A DNA stretch of 64,000 nt, taken from assembly GCA_949751835.1 (NCBI GenBank), contig CATKHK010000001.1, positions 806,001-870,000 on the forward strand, written 5' to 3'. This DNA comes from Blepharisma japonicum. Lineage: Eukaryota; Ciliophora; Heterotrichea; Heterotrichida; Blepharismidae. A model generated the notes under the pieces. It made no database searches. It saw nothing but the letters and a program-made list of their open reading frames with translations, and was not told the DNA's origin. A program made the position numbers and the translations under genes. This document shows, piece by piece, positions 24,619-34,834 of the stretch; the first letter of the stretch is position 1; every line of letters starts with the position of its first letter.

Positions 24619-27277
24619 TTATTTTTCCCTCATTTGCTCACAAATTTTTTCATACTCCTTTCTTGCTTGCACTATCATTTGATTTGTAACCTTTATATGC
24701 CCCATTTCTTTAAACAAATCATCATCAAACACATTAACTTTTGCAAAAGGGCCATGAAGGCTTGACATCAAAGATAAAATATCTTCAAATTTCTTATGCA
24801 AAATATGTCCTGATATCCTAGTTAGCAGTGCAATGCTTACTTTAAATATAACTTTTCAGCCTTTCTAAATAAATCTTACATAAAAAAACTGGTCCCATAT
24901 TTTGAGCAATATTTCTATTTTGTTGTTTAAAATCCCTGAAAATAGTGTAATAAATCATAAAGATGCAAAATGGTTAGAGCTGATCATTTCAGCGTTAAAA
25001 GTTTTATGGACTTCAGGAAGAAAATACGCCAAAAATCGATCTAATGTAAAAAAGAAAAGTTTTAGCTTGGAAAGGTTGGAAGAAAAGAGTTCCTCCATTT
25101 TAAATTTTTGAACCATAGTGGAGAGGCACCAAAACACTTTTTCCTCATCTCTTAGGACATAATAAAGAGTCCCTGCTATAAAATTCATCCCTTGGCAGTA
25201 TCCTACATCAGGCTTATAAGAAGCATATGCTTGGAGAATATTTCTGAGCTTTTCACTATCTACAATAGGGTCGTTAGGGTATGACCTTAATATGTCCATA
25301 ACAATAACGTCTTGGACTTTTTCAATTGAGGTTTTGTCGACTTTTAGCTTATTAACGAGATCTGTATAAGAAATTTTTCCTTGTTTGCATAAAATTGAGG
25401 TCCATGCTTGGAGTCGGACTTTGGAATTTAGGTCTTCTATTAGAGCACGCTTAATGATTTTAAGCTTTAAATTTGAGTATCAGTGCTTACAGACTAACAT
25501 AAGTGGCAAATAGCATTCTTTGGTGAGAAATTGGAGAGAAAGACCTATAGGCATGAACCTGCCCCATTCGTCTCTTTCAGAAGATCTTTTTTTAAGCGAT
25601 TTTGGCTTTCCAAATTCTTTTTTATAAAATTCAATTTGTGCTGCATGAAGCTCAGTCATCAATGAAAACCTTCTTTCTTCGTCCACTTTAGTCCTCTGAG
25701 CTGATTCAGATATTATTGATCTTGCTAATTCTAAAGGAACTTTCAAGTTAGCCATATAAAAATTAAAATGATTTAGCAGCAAGGTCGCTGTATTTTTTTC
25801 TGATTTTTCTATAGAAAATTTCGAATTTTTGAAATTTTTTGGTTGAACTTTATTTTTCCTAATTCTTTTTCTTGCCCTATGAAAAGCTTCATTGTCAGCC
25901 AAAACCTTTGAATTAATCGCAAGCTCGATGGTCTGGCTCCACATGCTTCTTAACTGGAAAATAGGGTGATGTGATAAATACTCAAAAAGATACCCCTTTT
26001 TTACCCCAGCAGTCCTAAATATATGAGAAAGTACTACAATCTTGTAAAATAAAGAATAGTCACAATCAGCATCATTCATAAGAGCGCTTAAAATAATTGT
26101 CAAAAAATTTGCAAGGGTTTGCAAATGCTGTATTTCTAAATCAGGGCTTGATTTTTTTGATTCTAGAAGCTGGATAAATATTCTTCTGCCTTCAGTTGTA
26201 AGAAGTAAGTCTGTTAAAGAGACAATGGTGTGGTTATTAATTCTTTCTTCAGTATCTGTTGAGGAGCTCATACTATCAGAGCTCGAGCTGCTGAATGATT
26301 TTTTTCTTTCTTTTTTAGGAAACAGTCTGTGTAAAACTTCTTTAATTAAAGCAAGGGTGGTATGCATTGGAACATATCCAATACCTGGACTAATATACCC
26401 TTGCTCCATAGCAAGAGGATCTTGCCCTAGTTTTTTAAGATCATTTTTCCAATCTTCATAAGTTGCCCATTTTTCTTGAGGAAATGGCTTAAATAAGTCT
26501 AAGCATTCACTTTCAAAGCTGCTTGTGTCTTTAGGGGAAACTTCATTCATTGTTTCTGTAAGCTCAGCAGTATCAGCTTGCATTGATTGATAAAAATTGC
26601 TTTTTGACTTTAAATATTTTTCAAATGTTTTTTTAATAAATTGGACTCTGGTTTCTTCGTTATCTCTCAAAGCGCAGCATATTTTTTTCCTCAAGGATTC
26701 ATATTCACCCCAATACCTTTTCTCTTCAGCCATAGAAGAAAAATAAATTTCTGACGCCTTGTAGGCTTGATTTTTCATTTCTTCAGCATTCAATGATGCA
26801 AGAGTTACCCGATCAAATTCATCCTCTAGCTCTAAAACCCTTTGTGCTTTTTCAGCTTGGACACTGGCTTTGAAATATGCATTCTTATGGAGCTCTAGCT
26901 GCTTTTTTGCCTTAGAAAGTGAATGAGCATTACTGTGTCCTTCATTAATAAAATGTACATAGCTGTTGGCGAAATTTTCTCTGAAACATTCTATAGGCTC
27001 AATTAGCTGGGATTTTAGCGTCCTAATTTGAAAATTACTTTGCAAAATTATATTGATGTGATGCTTCCAGCCTTAAGGACTCAGAAAAGTCGGAAAAAAA
27101 GGACTGCAACGATGATGTATTGTCAGACAATTTAATTTCTTCAGTAAGCTTGCTTATTTTAATTGCTGCATCCTCTACAATTTCAGTATAAGCTGAAAAG
27201 AACTTCGACAGATTTTCGAGATTGTAACTATTTAAGTTAAAATAGTCCTTAGAAACCTGATAGCATTCAATACTCAT
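24619..27277 (-). CDS. F-BAR / SBF2-like / TBC RabGAP fusion protein
   Basis: An 875-residue protein built from three exons (introns 27023-27038 and 24865-24879). N-terminal ~250 residues resemble an F-BAR membrane-bending coiled coil. A Ser-rich linker and a helical block (~330-470, SLTDLLLTTEGRRIFIQLL...) resembling the SBF2/MTMR5-type domain follow. Around 575-605 is an F-box-like stretch (PLMLVCKHWYSNL, Trp encoded by TGA at 25480-25482). The C-terminus is a TBC domain (~620-850) with the arginine finger IVMDILR (~653) and glutamine finger YCQGMNF (~687), so it should stimulate Rab GTP hydrolysis. A conserved Trp in YKGWKVIF is TGA (24856-24858), directly after the second intron. The fusion would couple membrane curvature sensing to Rab inactivation. 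TBC identity is strong; F-BAR is good; SBF2 and F-box calls are tentative. Confidence 0.85.
24865..24879 (-). other. 15-nt intron
   Basis: GTAAGATTTATTTAG on the minus strand. Without removal a TAG ends the TBC domain after FFYVRFI; with removal it continues as YKGWKVIFKVSIALLTRI, a typical TBC sequence. Confidence 0.9.
27023..27038 (-). other. 16-nt intron
   Basis: GTAATTTTCAAATTAG on the minus strand. It carries an in-frame TAA and shifts the frame; removal joins HQYNFAK to TLKSQLIEPIE and restores the F-BAR coiled coil. Confidence 0.9.
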
Positions 27278-27370
27278 TGACTAAATTATTATACTTGCAA
27301 AGACATTATTAAACTCTACAGATGAATTAAATAAATACAGTCAATCCCAATATAAAGAATTATTATTTTA

Positions 27371-28204
27371 TTACAGCATAGACATATCAGGATTATGCTT
27401 TTGGTTAGATAAAAGCGGCTCAAACGGGATTGCCATTGAATAATTCAGCTCTGGGCTAGGACTTAGCGATTTTATAATTTTCGGTTTTGTGATTTGGCTC
27501 CGTGAAGTCTCAAACCCTTTAAATCTTTTGAGCGTATTTTTCTTATATGACTCATATTCTTTAAGATAAGGCGACACAGACTTCGATATAGGCGCTAAGC
27601 TTTCATTTGCGTAACCATTTATAGGGCTAAGTCTTTCAAAAGTCGGGCTCTGTGAAAGCGTATTAAAAGTATCATGAATCCTCTCTATAGGTGGCAACTT
27701 ACTTGTCTTTGTCTTTTTGCATTGAAATTTCACGAGCTGGCACCTATATTTTCTGTTTTCCTCTCAGTTCTTATCCATAGCTTTTTTTTCAAGATAAGGC
27801 GACTTTTCTTCTATTCTTTTGGCAATCCTTAAATTTTCATATGCGATTTTTTGTGCTTCTTTTTTCCTCATGACGCCGTTCATGCTTTTAGGCCAAAACA
27901 TGTAGGAAGTTATATGGGACTGTTTAAATCTTACATATTTCTTGCGAGATATTTTTGTCAGTTTGTCTAAAAGCATTTGGTTTTCTTTTGAAATAGCGAT
28001 TTCTTTCATTTTATTTGAAGTGATAATCTGTGGCCTTTTAGATTTATATATTGGAGACTTTGCATAACTGTCTGGGGATGAGCCATCTATTAGGTGGGAT
28101 CCTTTTTCTTTTATTGCTTGTAATTTTTTCTGGTGGATTAGCATGGAGTAGTCTTTGTAACGTATCATTTCAGGATCAGATTCAACATACCCAGGATTTT
28201 GCAT
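27371..28204 (-). CDS. CFAP97-domain (Hemingway-like) ciliary protein
   Basis: A 277-residue frame from ATG at 28204 to TAA at 27371, continuous when TGA at 27764-27766 is Trp. The middle matches the CFAP97 pattern seen in CFAP97D1: a first ENQ helix (KENQMLLDKLTKISRKK) and a second block RKKEAQKIAYENLRIAKRI followed by SPYLEKK and DKNWEENRKY, where the TGA-encoded Trp falls on the conserved Trp of that motif. CFAP97 proteins act in cilium and axoneme assembly, fitting a heavily ciliated cell. The C-terminal third is a Ser/Pro-rich tail. It lies 93 nt from the start of the F-BAR/TBC gene's leader, same strand. Domain call moderate; gene model strong. Confidence 0.75.
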
Positions 28205-28627
28205 ATAATGGCTTTTAAAATAATTAAATAATGAAGAGGAAGAAATTTAATTAGATTTTAGGTATTATGGAGTCATAGCCATTTGAGAAAATAAAGAGTA
28301 ATTGTGGAAGAAGTATTATTGGAAAAAACAAGCATAGTGATTTAGAAAAGAAAGGAAACTTAAGGATTTATTCATTAAAACTAAAATTTATTAAATCAAC
28401 AATAGTGATTTAATAATAGAAATTTTAATATTTGAAAATGTGTGGCCTTTCAAATGGTTAGCTGCTGAGATATATGCATTCAAACATGTATCTTAGAGAT
28501 AATTAATAGAAAAAATTTGAATAAATCTTAGAATTTTCATAGAAATTGCAAAAAATATGAAAATTAATAATTTTAAAAGAATTCAGGATTCAAATAAGAT
28601 AATTTAAGGTTACAAAATGAAGACTTT
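28205..28627. other. Intergenic region, no gene seen
   Basis: About 420 nt of AT-rich DNA between two minus-strand genes. I see no open frame, RNA gene or repeat in it. Confidence 0.5.
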
Positions 28628-29738
28628 TTAACTGAAATTTCCCCATGCTCTTTGTCCTTCAATAATAAATTCAGTGTCCAAATCCAAAAATGTTGTAGAA
28701 TTTTCTATTTTTATAGCTTTGTTTTGTCTGTCATACCGGCATATATACAGAATCCCACTCAGTGATCCTATCAAAATGCATTCATTACTTTGAATTCCTA
28801 TAACTGGGCCAATTGTTTTTGAATAAGGGCAGCTTCAATTAAATTTATTTGGTAAATATAATTTGCAGCTACTTAGCTTATTAGTAAAATATGCAGGTAA
28901 GTAATTTCTAAATCCAAAACTTGAACTGGATCCTTCCTCTTCAATATCCCACAAATGTACAGTATTTTTTGTATTTGCAGCTATTACAAAACCTTGGCCA
29001 AATGCAATTGTTGAAATCCTAGAAGGGATATTTCCTCTTCTTAATTCATGCAAAATGGCAAGAGATGTGCAATCAAAAACCCTTATCAAAGTGCCTTTTT
29101 CGCTTGCACTTGCCCCCATTTTTGAATCAGAATTTAAAGCTATATAAACAATAGGGTTTCCATGTATTGAATTTTGCCTTATTTCGCCACTATCAATATT
29201 TTCTATCCTGATCTGTCCTATCTGTGTGGTAGTTGCCAATATAAATTCTCCTTCATATGAGATAGCGCATGCTCCATAAGAGTTTCCTTCAATTCTTATC
29301 AATTTTAGCTGCTGATTGTCTGGGTATGAATATATAGCAATCTGAATAGTTTTTTACAATATTTTCGCAAATTGCTACGATTCTATCACTTCTGGCCAAA
29401 ATATTCAATATTTTGTTGTCGAAATTTCTCTCTTCTGAAATTCCTTTAGAATCTTCATTTCAATAATAAAGAGTATTCTGATTTTGGTGCTGGTTAAGCT
29501 CACTCCCTACAAGTAAAGTTGTACTAGAATTAGGGACATAGCAAATTGATGAAAATCCTCCTGGATAATTAATTCCTTTCTGCAGATCACATTTAAAGGC
29601 TGCGTTACTGCTATTAGTGTTTCAAGCTCTGAAACCTAGTGTGGTTCCTATACATAATTTTGACTATTTATTTCCTACTGCTAATGCATCAATTGAAATT
29701 GATAAAATCCTGCAACCTAGATCCTGAACTTCATTCAT
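28628..29738 (-). CDS. PROPPIN family autophagy protein (Atg18/WIPI-like)
   Basis: A 359-residue protein assembled from three exons (introns 29664-29678 and 29342-29357) with TGA-Trp at several sites including 28835-28837. It begins ILSISIDALA then SKLCIGTTLGFRAWNT, the normal first blade of this seven-bladed beta-propeller. The diagnostic phosphoinositide-binding motif appears as ELRRG (about residue 220; canonical F/LRRG) inside LAILHELRRGNIPSRISTIAF. PROPPINs bind PI3P or PI(3,5)P2 and recruit Atg2 or Atg16 partners to autophagosomes and endosomes. Length is normal. The start is fixed by ATG at 29738, since the second nearby ATG is out of frame. The ELRRG variant resembles WIPI3/4 more than WIPI1/2, which is only suggestive. 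Confidence 0.9.
29342..29357 (-). other. 16-nt intron
   Basis: GTAAAAAACTATTCAG on the minus strand. Removal corrects a frameshift and joins VAICENI to IAIYSYPDNQQLKLIRIEG, a normal PROPPIN blade. Confidence 0.9.
29664..29678 (-). other. 15-nt intron
   Basis: GTAGGAAATAAATAG on the minus strand. It contains in-frame TAG; removal joins SISIDALA to SKLCIGTTLGF in blade 1 of the PROPPIN. Confidence 0.9.
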
Positions 29739-29765
29739 TTTATTTATATTAAAATACCGATTACA

Positions 29766-32700
29766 TTATTTTCTTTTATTTCCATTAAATCTTGATGGAA
29801 TATTGTTTTGCCTTTGTCTTGCCCTATAAGACTCAACAGAATCTAGAAAATGATAAAAAATTATCTTAGCCTGCTTCTTAATATCCAAAGCTTTAAAAAT
29901 TTCTGCTGACTGCTGTTCATTTAAGTCTCCATTTACACTAATAAAGTCCCCAATTCCGTATTCTCCTAGTACGTTTATTTTTGAATTTATATAATTTTCA
30001 CAAGTTCCTATTTCATTTACATCTAATTTTTGAGCTATTGATTTTAATAAAAGCTGGACCTGTTCATTAGTATTTGATTCCCACACATAAGGAAGTGCAG
30101 GCATTTCTTTTATTATTCTTCCATTCTCTATACAGCTTCTATACAAATCAATTCTTGTCCATATTTGAAAACCAAAAATCCTCTTGTTTTCTCTTTTATC
30201 TATTTCTTTAAACAATTTTTCTGCAGCTTCTAGGCTAAGCCCAAGCTTTACGTACATATATCTAGCAAATCTTTGGGTATCAAAAAGGTCATGAATATTC
30301 ATGTCACTAAAAAAGTCAGCAGTTTTGACGTTTTCAGGGATTTTTAAGGCAAAAGTTGTTAGGCTCTCAGTCTGGTTTATTTTAAGTCCAGTATTTTTAC
30401 AATAAGTTTCAAGACATGCGAAAAAATGATAAATTTTGATCCCAGTGCATGTAGGGACTTCTAATGCCCTAAAAAGTGCAGTTGCTTCAGGTGGTGTAAA
30501 CTCGCTAGAAAAAATTTTAATAAAGCCTGATAAGTCAAGGGTTTCTTCAGGGTCAATATTATTTTCTACATAATAATGATAAGCGTTTTTATTGTGCTCA
30601 TCCAGGCGTTTTGCAACTGTTTGTAATATATTTTTTACGTCTTTTGGGGCCTGCTGATTGTTATTGAACGGTAAAACCCCCAATTCTCCTCTGGTAAAGT
30701 GTGCTAGATCAATTAAAGCCATTATTTGATGAGCATGAATTCAGCTTCTGCCATAAGGATTAAGAAAATCAAAAATATTCGCCAACATTGGCTTATGGAA
30801 ACGTGGAAAAAGCACTGAAAAATCTTGAAGTGTAATCGTGGAATCCATCGTCAAATTTTTAGACACAAGCCAGCCTAATGCTGAAATATTTTTTGAGACA
30901 TATTTATTAATTTCATTGATTTCTTGTTTCGGGACATAAACTGCTAATAAAGACGAACTTCTATATGTATCCAAAACCGTTATCAGATGATAAATCGCAA
31001 TTTTTGTATTTTTATTAAATTTCAATAATGACAGATAAGTGGATGCTTCTTGTTTTCGTAAGTTTAAATGCCTTTCAAATAGATTGCCAAGCTCGTCTTC
31101 TGTTAATTGAGATATAAGGTTTATTCCAAAAACTGCTAGAGGCTGGGTCATTATATCTGAGACTCTTTTATAAAATGATTTTATGCGCATATCTAGGTCT
31201 TCTCGCTGAAAAATAGGAATCCTGGGAAATGGAAGTAGGACACCAGGCTCTGGAAACATGCTTAAAAACATATCAAAATAAGTAAAAAATTGGTAGACTG
31301 GCTGATTTTCGTTATTATTTCCATAAACAACTCGATATAAAGTGTCAGATTCAACCCCATTCAGCTTAAGCGCAATAATTATTCTGTTTATAAGCTCATC
31401 TTTGTTTAAATAGTCACTGACACTTAAATTATATGGAGCAAAATAGACTGGAGCCTGCTGCCGAATATTGTTTATATTAAATGCACAAAGCATGACTTGT
31501 TCACCACATAGAGAGATTGAGTACTGATAAGACTGCAAAACAGCTGCTAAATGGTACATATAGCATTTTGCAGGGAAAAAAGGTTTGACAAGCTCAAGCT
31601 CATGATATTCAACATTTAAAAATGTTAAAAGTCCCCAATCTAAAATCGGGCTTGATAAATCAGGTAGTTGTCTGTATAAAGGACGATTTTCATTAAAAGT
31701 TTCTGCTGCTTTTTCTAAAACAAAAATAATAGATTTATCTGCTTCTGGATTTTGTGGAATTGGTAAATTAGAGATATTGTATCTAAAAGAGTCAAGCACA
31801 GTAAAGAGAGTATAAGCATAAATGCTTCCTTGGTTACTTGTATCAAGCACCTTTAATATTTCTCTGCAGTCCATCTCATTAAGATCATGTTCAAAACCTA
31901 TCTTAATAAGTCTTGCTAAGTTTATTAAATTTTGAGGAAAAAGCCCAAAATTTTCAAAATATTGATGGATTGGAAAAGAGCTTGGACATTGGATTATCAA
32001 TTTTTGGAATTTATTAATCAGAATTTCGTTCTGTAACAAATTTCTTAATGGGATGGGCGGGAGTAAAGGTCGTTTCGGTTTAATAGTTGCTCCAGGAGTC
32101 CTTGGTATAGGAGGTAGTAAATTGACTTCTTCATCACTTTTATTAGCTTTAGTTTTCCCATATTCCTCAAGGATCGCATCACTATGAGTTGACTCTTTTC
32201 CATCATTTAGCCTTTTGATAAACTCCTGCAGCTCAATAGTGCCGTTTTTATTAATATCCATTGCTTGAGCAATATAACAAATATCTGTGTATGTCAGTAA
32301 AGACCCAGGCAAGCATTTTTTAATAGCCGCTCTAAGTTCTTGTAGATCAATTTTTCCATCTCTATTCGCATCTGCGTAATAAAAAACAGTTTCAGGTGCC
32401 ACTCTAAGCTTGGAGATTCCATTTTCTAGCTTTCTCAGCCAATATACTTCTTCTACATTAAGCCCATTCTGGTCTAGTTTATTTGGCTCTCTTTTGGCAG
32501 TTTGCAGAAAAATTGCTTCTACATCTTTAATAGTGATTTTATTTTTATTAAAAAGTTTCAGGACTTCTCTGATCAAATTTAGGTCAATATGTCCAGCAAA
32601 CCTTACAATTGTGTTTTGAAAATCAGCCACAGAAATTTCGCCTTGGTTATTTTTGTCAGCTATTCTGAATAAATTTATTGGTTTTAGGCCAAACTTGTGG

Positions 32701-34469
32701 AGAGCGTTGATAAATTCGTCGACTAATGACTGAGCTGCACTTCTTGGGCTTGAGGGCCGCCTAGGGGTTTCAAGAATAAAAGAATCTTCTTTATTTTTAT
32801 TTTCATATGGCTTAAGAGCAGCAATTAGCTGTTTTAAGGGAATTCCTCCACGTCTGTCAGAGTCTAAATAATTAAAAAGCTGAATTGAATTGTCCTCAGA
32901 TAAAGAAAAAAATTTTTTGCAAAAATTAATAAAGGTGTTTATATCAATAACACTTGGAATTCGGTTTCCAGAGAAAAATGATGAAAAATCTCCTTGCTTA
33001 GTTATGGTTTTTGCTATTGATCCTAGGGTTTGTCGTATAGAAAACTTATCAGAATTCGAATAAATTGTAAGAAAATCCTGCATTTCAATCAAATCAATCA
33101 TATTGTCTTGGTCAATATCCATATACCCAATCAGTTTTAGCAAGTCACTTTGCTCCATATGTGGGTACAGTCTAGCTAAATTTCTTGCAAAGGTAGAAAG
33201 TGTGATTTTTCCGCTTCGCGTGGTCTCAATCATATCGAAAGCTTCAGGGATCCCAAGTCCTTGGCTTTCCATCTTGTCAACTGTCGCCTTTACTCATTCG
33301 CTTCTCCTTGTATTTGGTCCGCTTTTTTCAGGAATCGCTGAAGTCGCTATGTTTTTTTCTATATGAAAATATTGGACAGCTTTTCCTATGTGCTTTAAAA
33401 ATTCTTCCCTGGAGAGTTCTCCACTTTTATCAGTATCAAGAAAGGTCATCAATGCATGGAAATCTTTAATTTTAAACCCAATATTCATGCTTCTTATTAG
33501 TTTTTCTAGTTCTTCTAAAGAAATTTTCCCTGAATTGTCTGTATCGCACAAGCTGAAAAGCTCACTAGGCTCAATGTTTTTAGAATTTAGTGCATTAATA
33601 AATCTCATAAGTGTTTCTTGCTCATATGTTTTATTAGATTTTCTCTGCTTTTCTGTTTCTACCTTAAAAGCTGATAGTGCTTCATAGAACTCAACAGCTT
33701 CAATAGTCCCATTGCAGTCTTCATCAAGAATTAATATAAATCGGGTAAGCTGAGATTTATTAAGCCCAATATCAAGTTTTGATAGAAATTTTGAAAATTC
33801 TTCGCAAGTCACGACTCCGTCACCATTGATATCTGCAGCCCTAAAGCACTGCTCAAGAGTAAGCTTCCGCAGATAAATGGCTGAAACTACTTGCTTAACG
33901 ATTTGCTCGTCTGAAACTTGGCTTTTTTCGAAGTTTTTTGATTTTTTTACTTCATTCATGATCATTTGATAGAAGATTTTTCGCTGCTTGTAACCTTTTC
34001 AGATCTTTTGGATAGTAAGTGAGGCATTAGATCATTTTTTCAGATTTTTTAAGAAGCGGTTGTGGACTTCTTTGTCAAATTCTAGGTGTATTTTCACTGA
34101 TCTCTCAGCAAATTCTATTTCTGTGTCTCTCAGCTGTAGTTCTGTTGCTTTAAGCTGAGCTTGGCATTGGAAAAGTTCGTTTTTAAAAGAAATCAATGAA
34201 TAATTCTCTTTCTCCAGCTGTTTTACCCTTTCTCGTAAAGCAATTATTTCAGCCTGAAGCATCTTTTGGTCATTAGCTGATTTTGATTCATTTTCTTTTA
34301 TAATTAAATCTTGCTCTTTAGGAACTTGAGGAGGCCCATCTCTTTGAATTTTATTTTCTTCAGGTTTCGGTCCAATTTCTTTTATCTCAGCTATGCTTGA
34401 TTCTTTATTTTTAGGGGTAGCATCTTGCTTATCTGATTTTAGAGCCTTTTGCTTTGGTTCGTTATCCAT
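29766..34469 (-). CDS. Large IQ-motif and multi-EF-hand calcium-binding protein
   Basis: A 1567-residue frame from ATG at 34469 to TAA at 29766, continuous through TGA-Trp codons at 34032, 33999, 33294 and 30741. Order: Lys/Glu-rich N-terminus, coiled coil (~80-145), an IQ-like motif (~153-168, IQKIWKGYKQRKIF), then a long array of EF-hands. Clear loops include DINGDGVVTCEE (~211), DEDCNGTIEAVE (~248), DTDNSGKISLEE (~308), DTDKSGELSREE (~343), DIDQDNMIDLIE (~450), DSDRRGGIPLKQ (~530), DKNNQGEISVAD (~601), DANRDGKIDLQE (~695) and DINKNGTIELQE (~730). The second half keeps EF-like helix pairs with decayed loops. It probably acts as a calcium-responsive scaffold with its own calmodulin-type binding site; localisation is not evident. 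Confidence 0.88.
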
Positions 34470-34834
34470 CAAAAATGATTATATTTACTTTTTAAATTAA
34501 TATTTAAAAATTCATGATATTTATATTAAATAAATATAAAAAATTTTATATATTTTCAATCAAATATAAATATTTTGCCAATTTCATATAAATATAATAT
34601 ATATTTCCTATGTACATATATATATCATAAATTATTCTAATTTTATCCAGATATAAGCCAACGATGTAGCATAATTTTATAAACTCTATTATCTTGGATT
34701 AATTAATCAGAAAAAACGCCCTAAGCTTTATCTTTAACGTTTAACCTCTTTTTCATTAAATAACCCATTATGATATATTTTCGCCAAATATCTGGACATG
34801 ATTATTTTTAAAACTCCTCCATTTTTTGTAATTT
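34470..34834. other. AT-rich divergent promoter region
   Basis: 365 nt between two divergent start codons. Very AT-rich, with repeated TATAAATA/ATATATAT-like runs at 34520-34630. No gene or RNA seen; it should contain the promoters of both neighbours. Confidence 0.5.

Noticed and set aside
2212-24845. Short shared string AATGCTTACTTTAA at two places (about 2214 and 24832)
   Set aside because: Only 14 nt, AT-rich, and one copy is coding in the TBC gene; best explained by chance.
27023-27038. Frameshift or pseudogene in the F-BAR gene
   Set aside because: Removing a 16-nt GT...AG intron restores the frame and the coiled coil; eight similar mini-introns occur in the window.
29342-29738. Broken PROPPIN pseudogene
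   Set aside because: The apparent stop and frameshift are explained exactly by a 15-nt and a 16-nt intron, and the seven-blade protein is complete.
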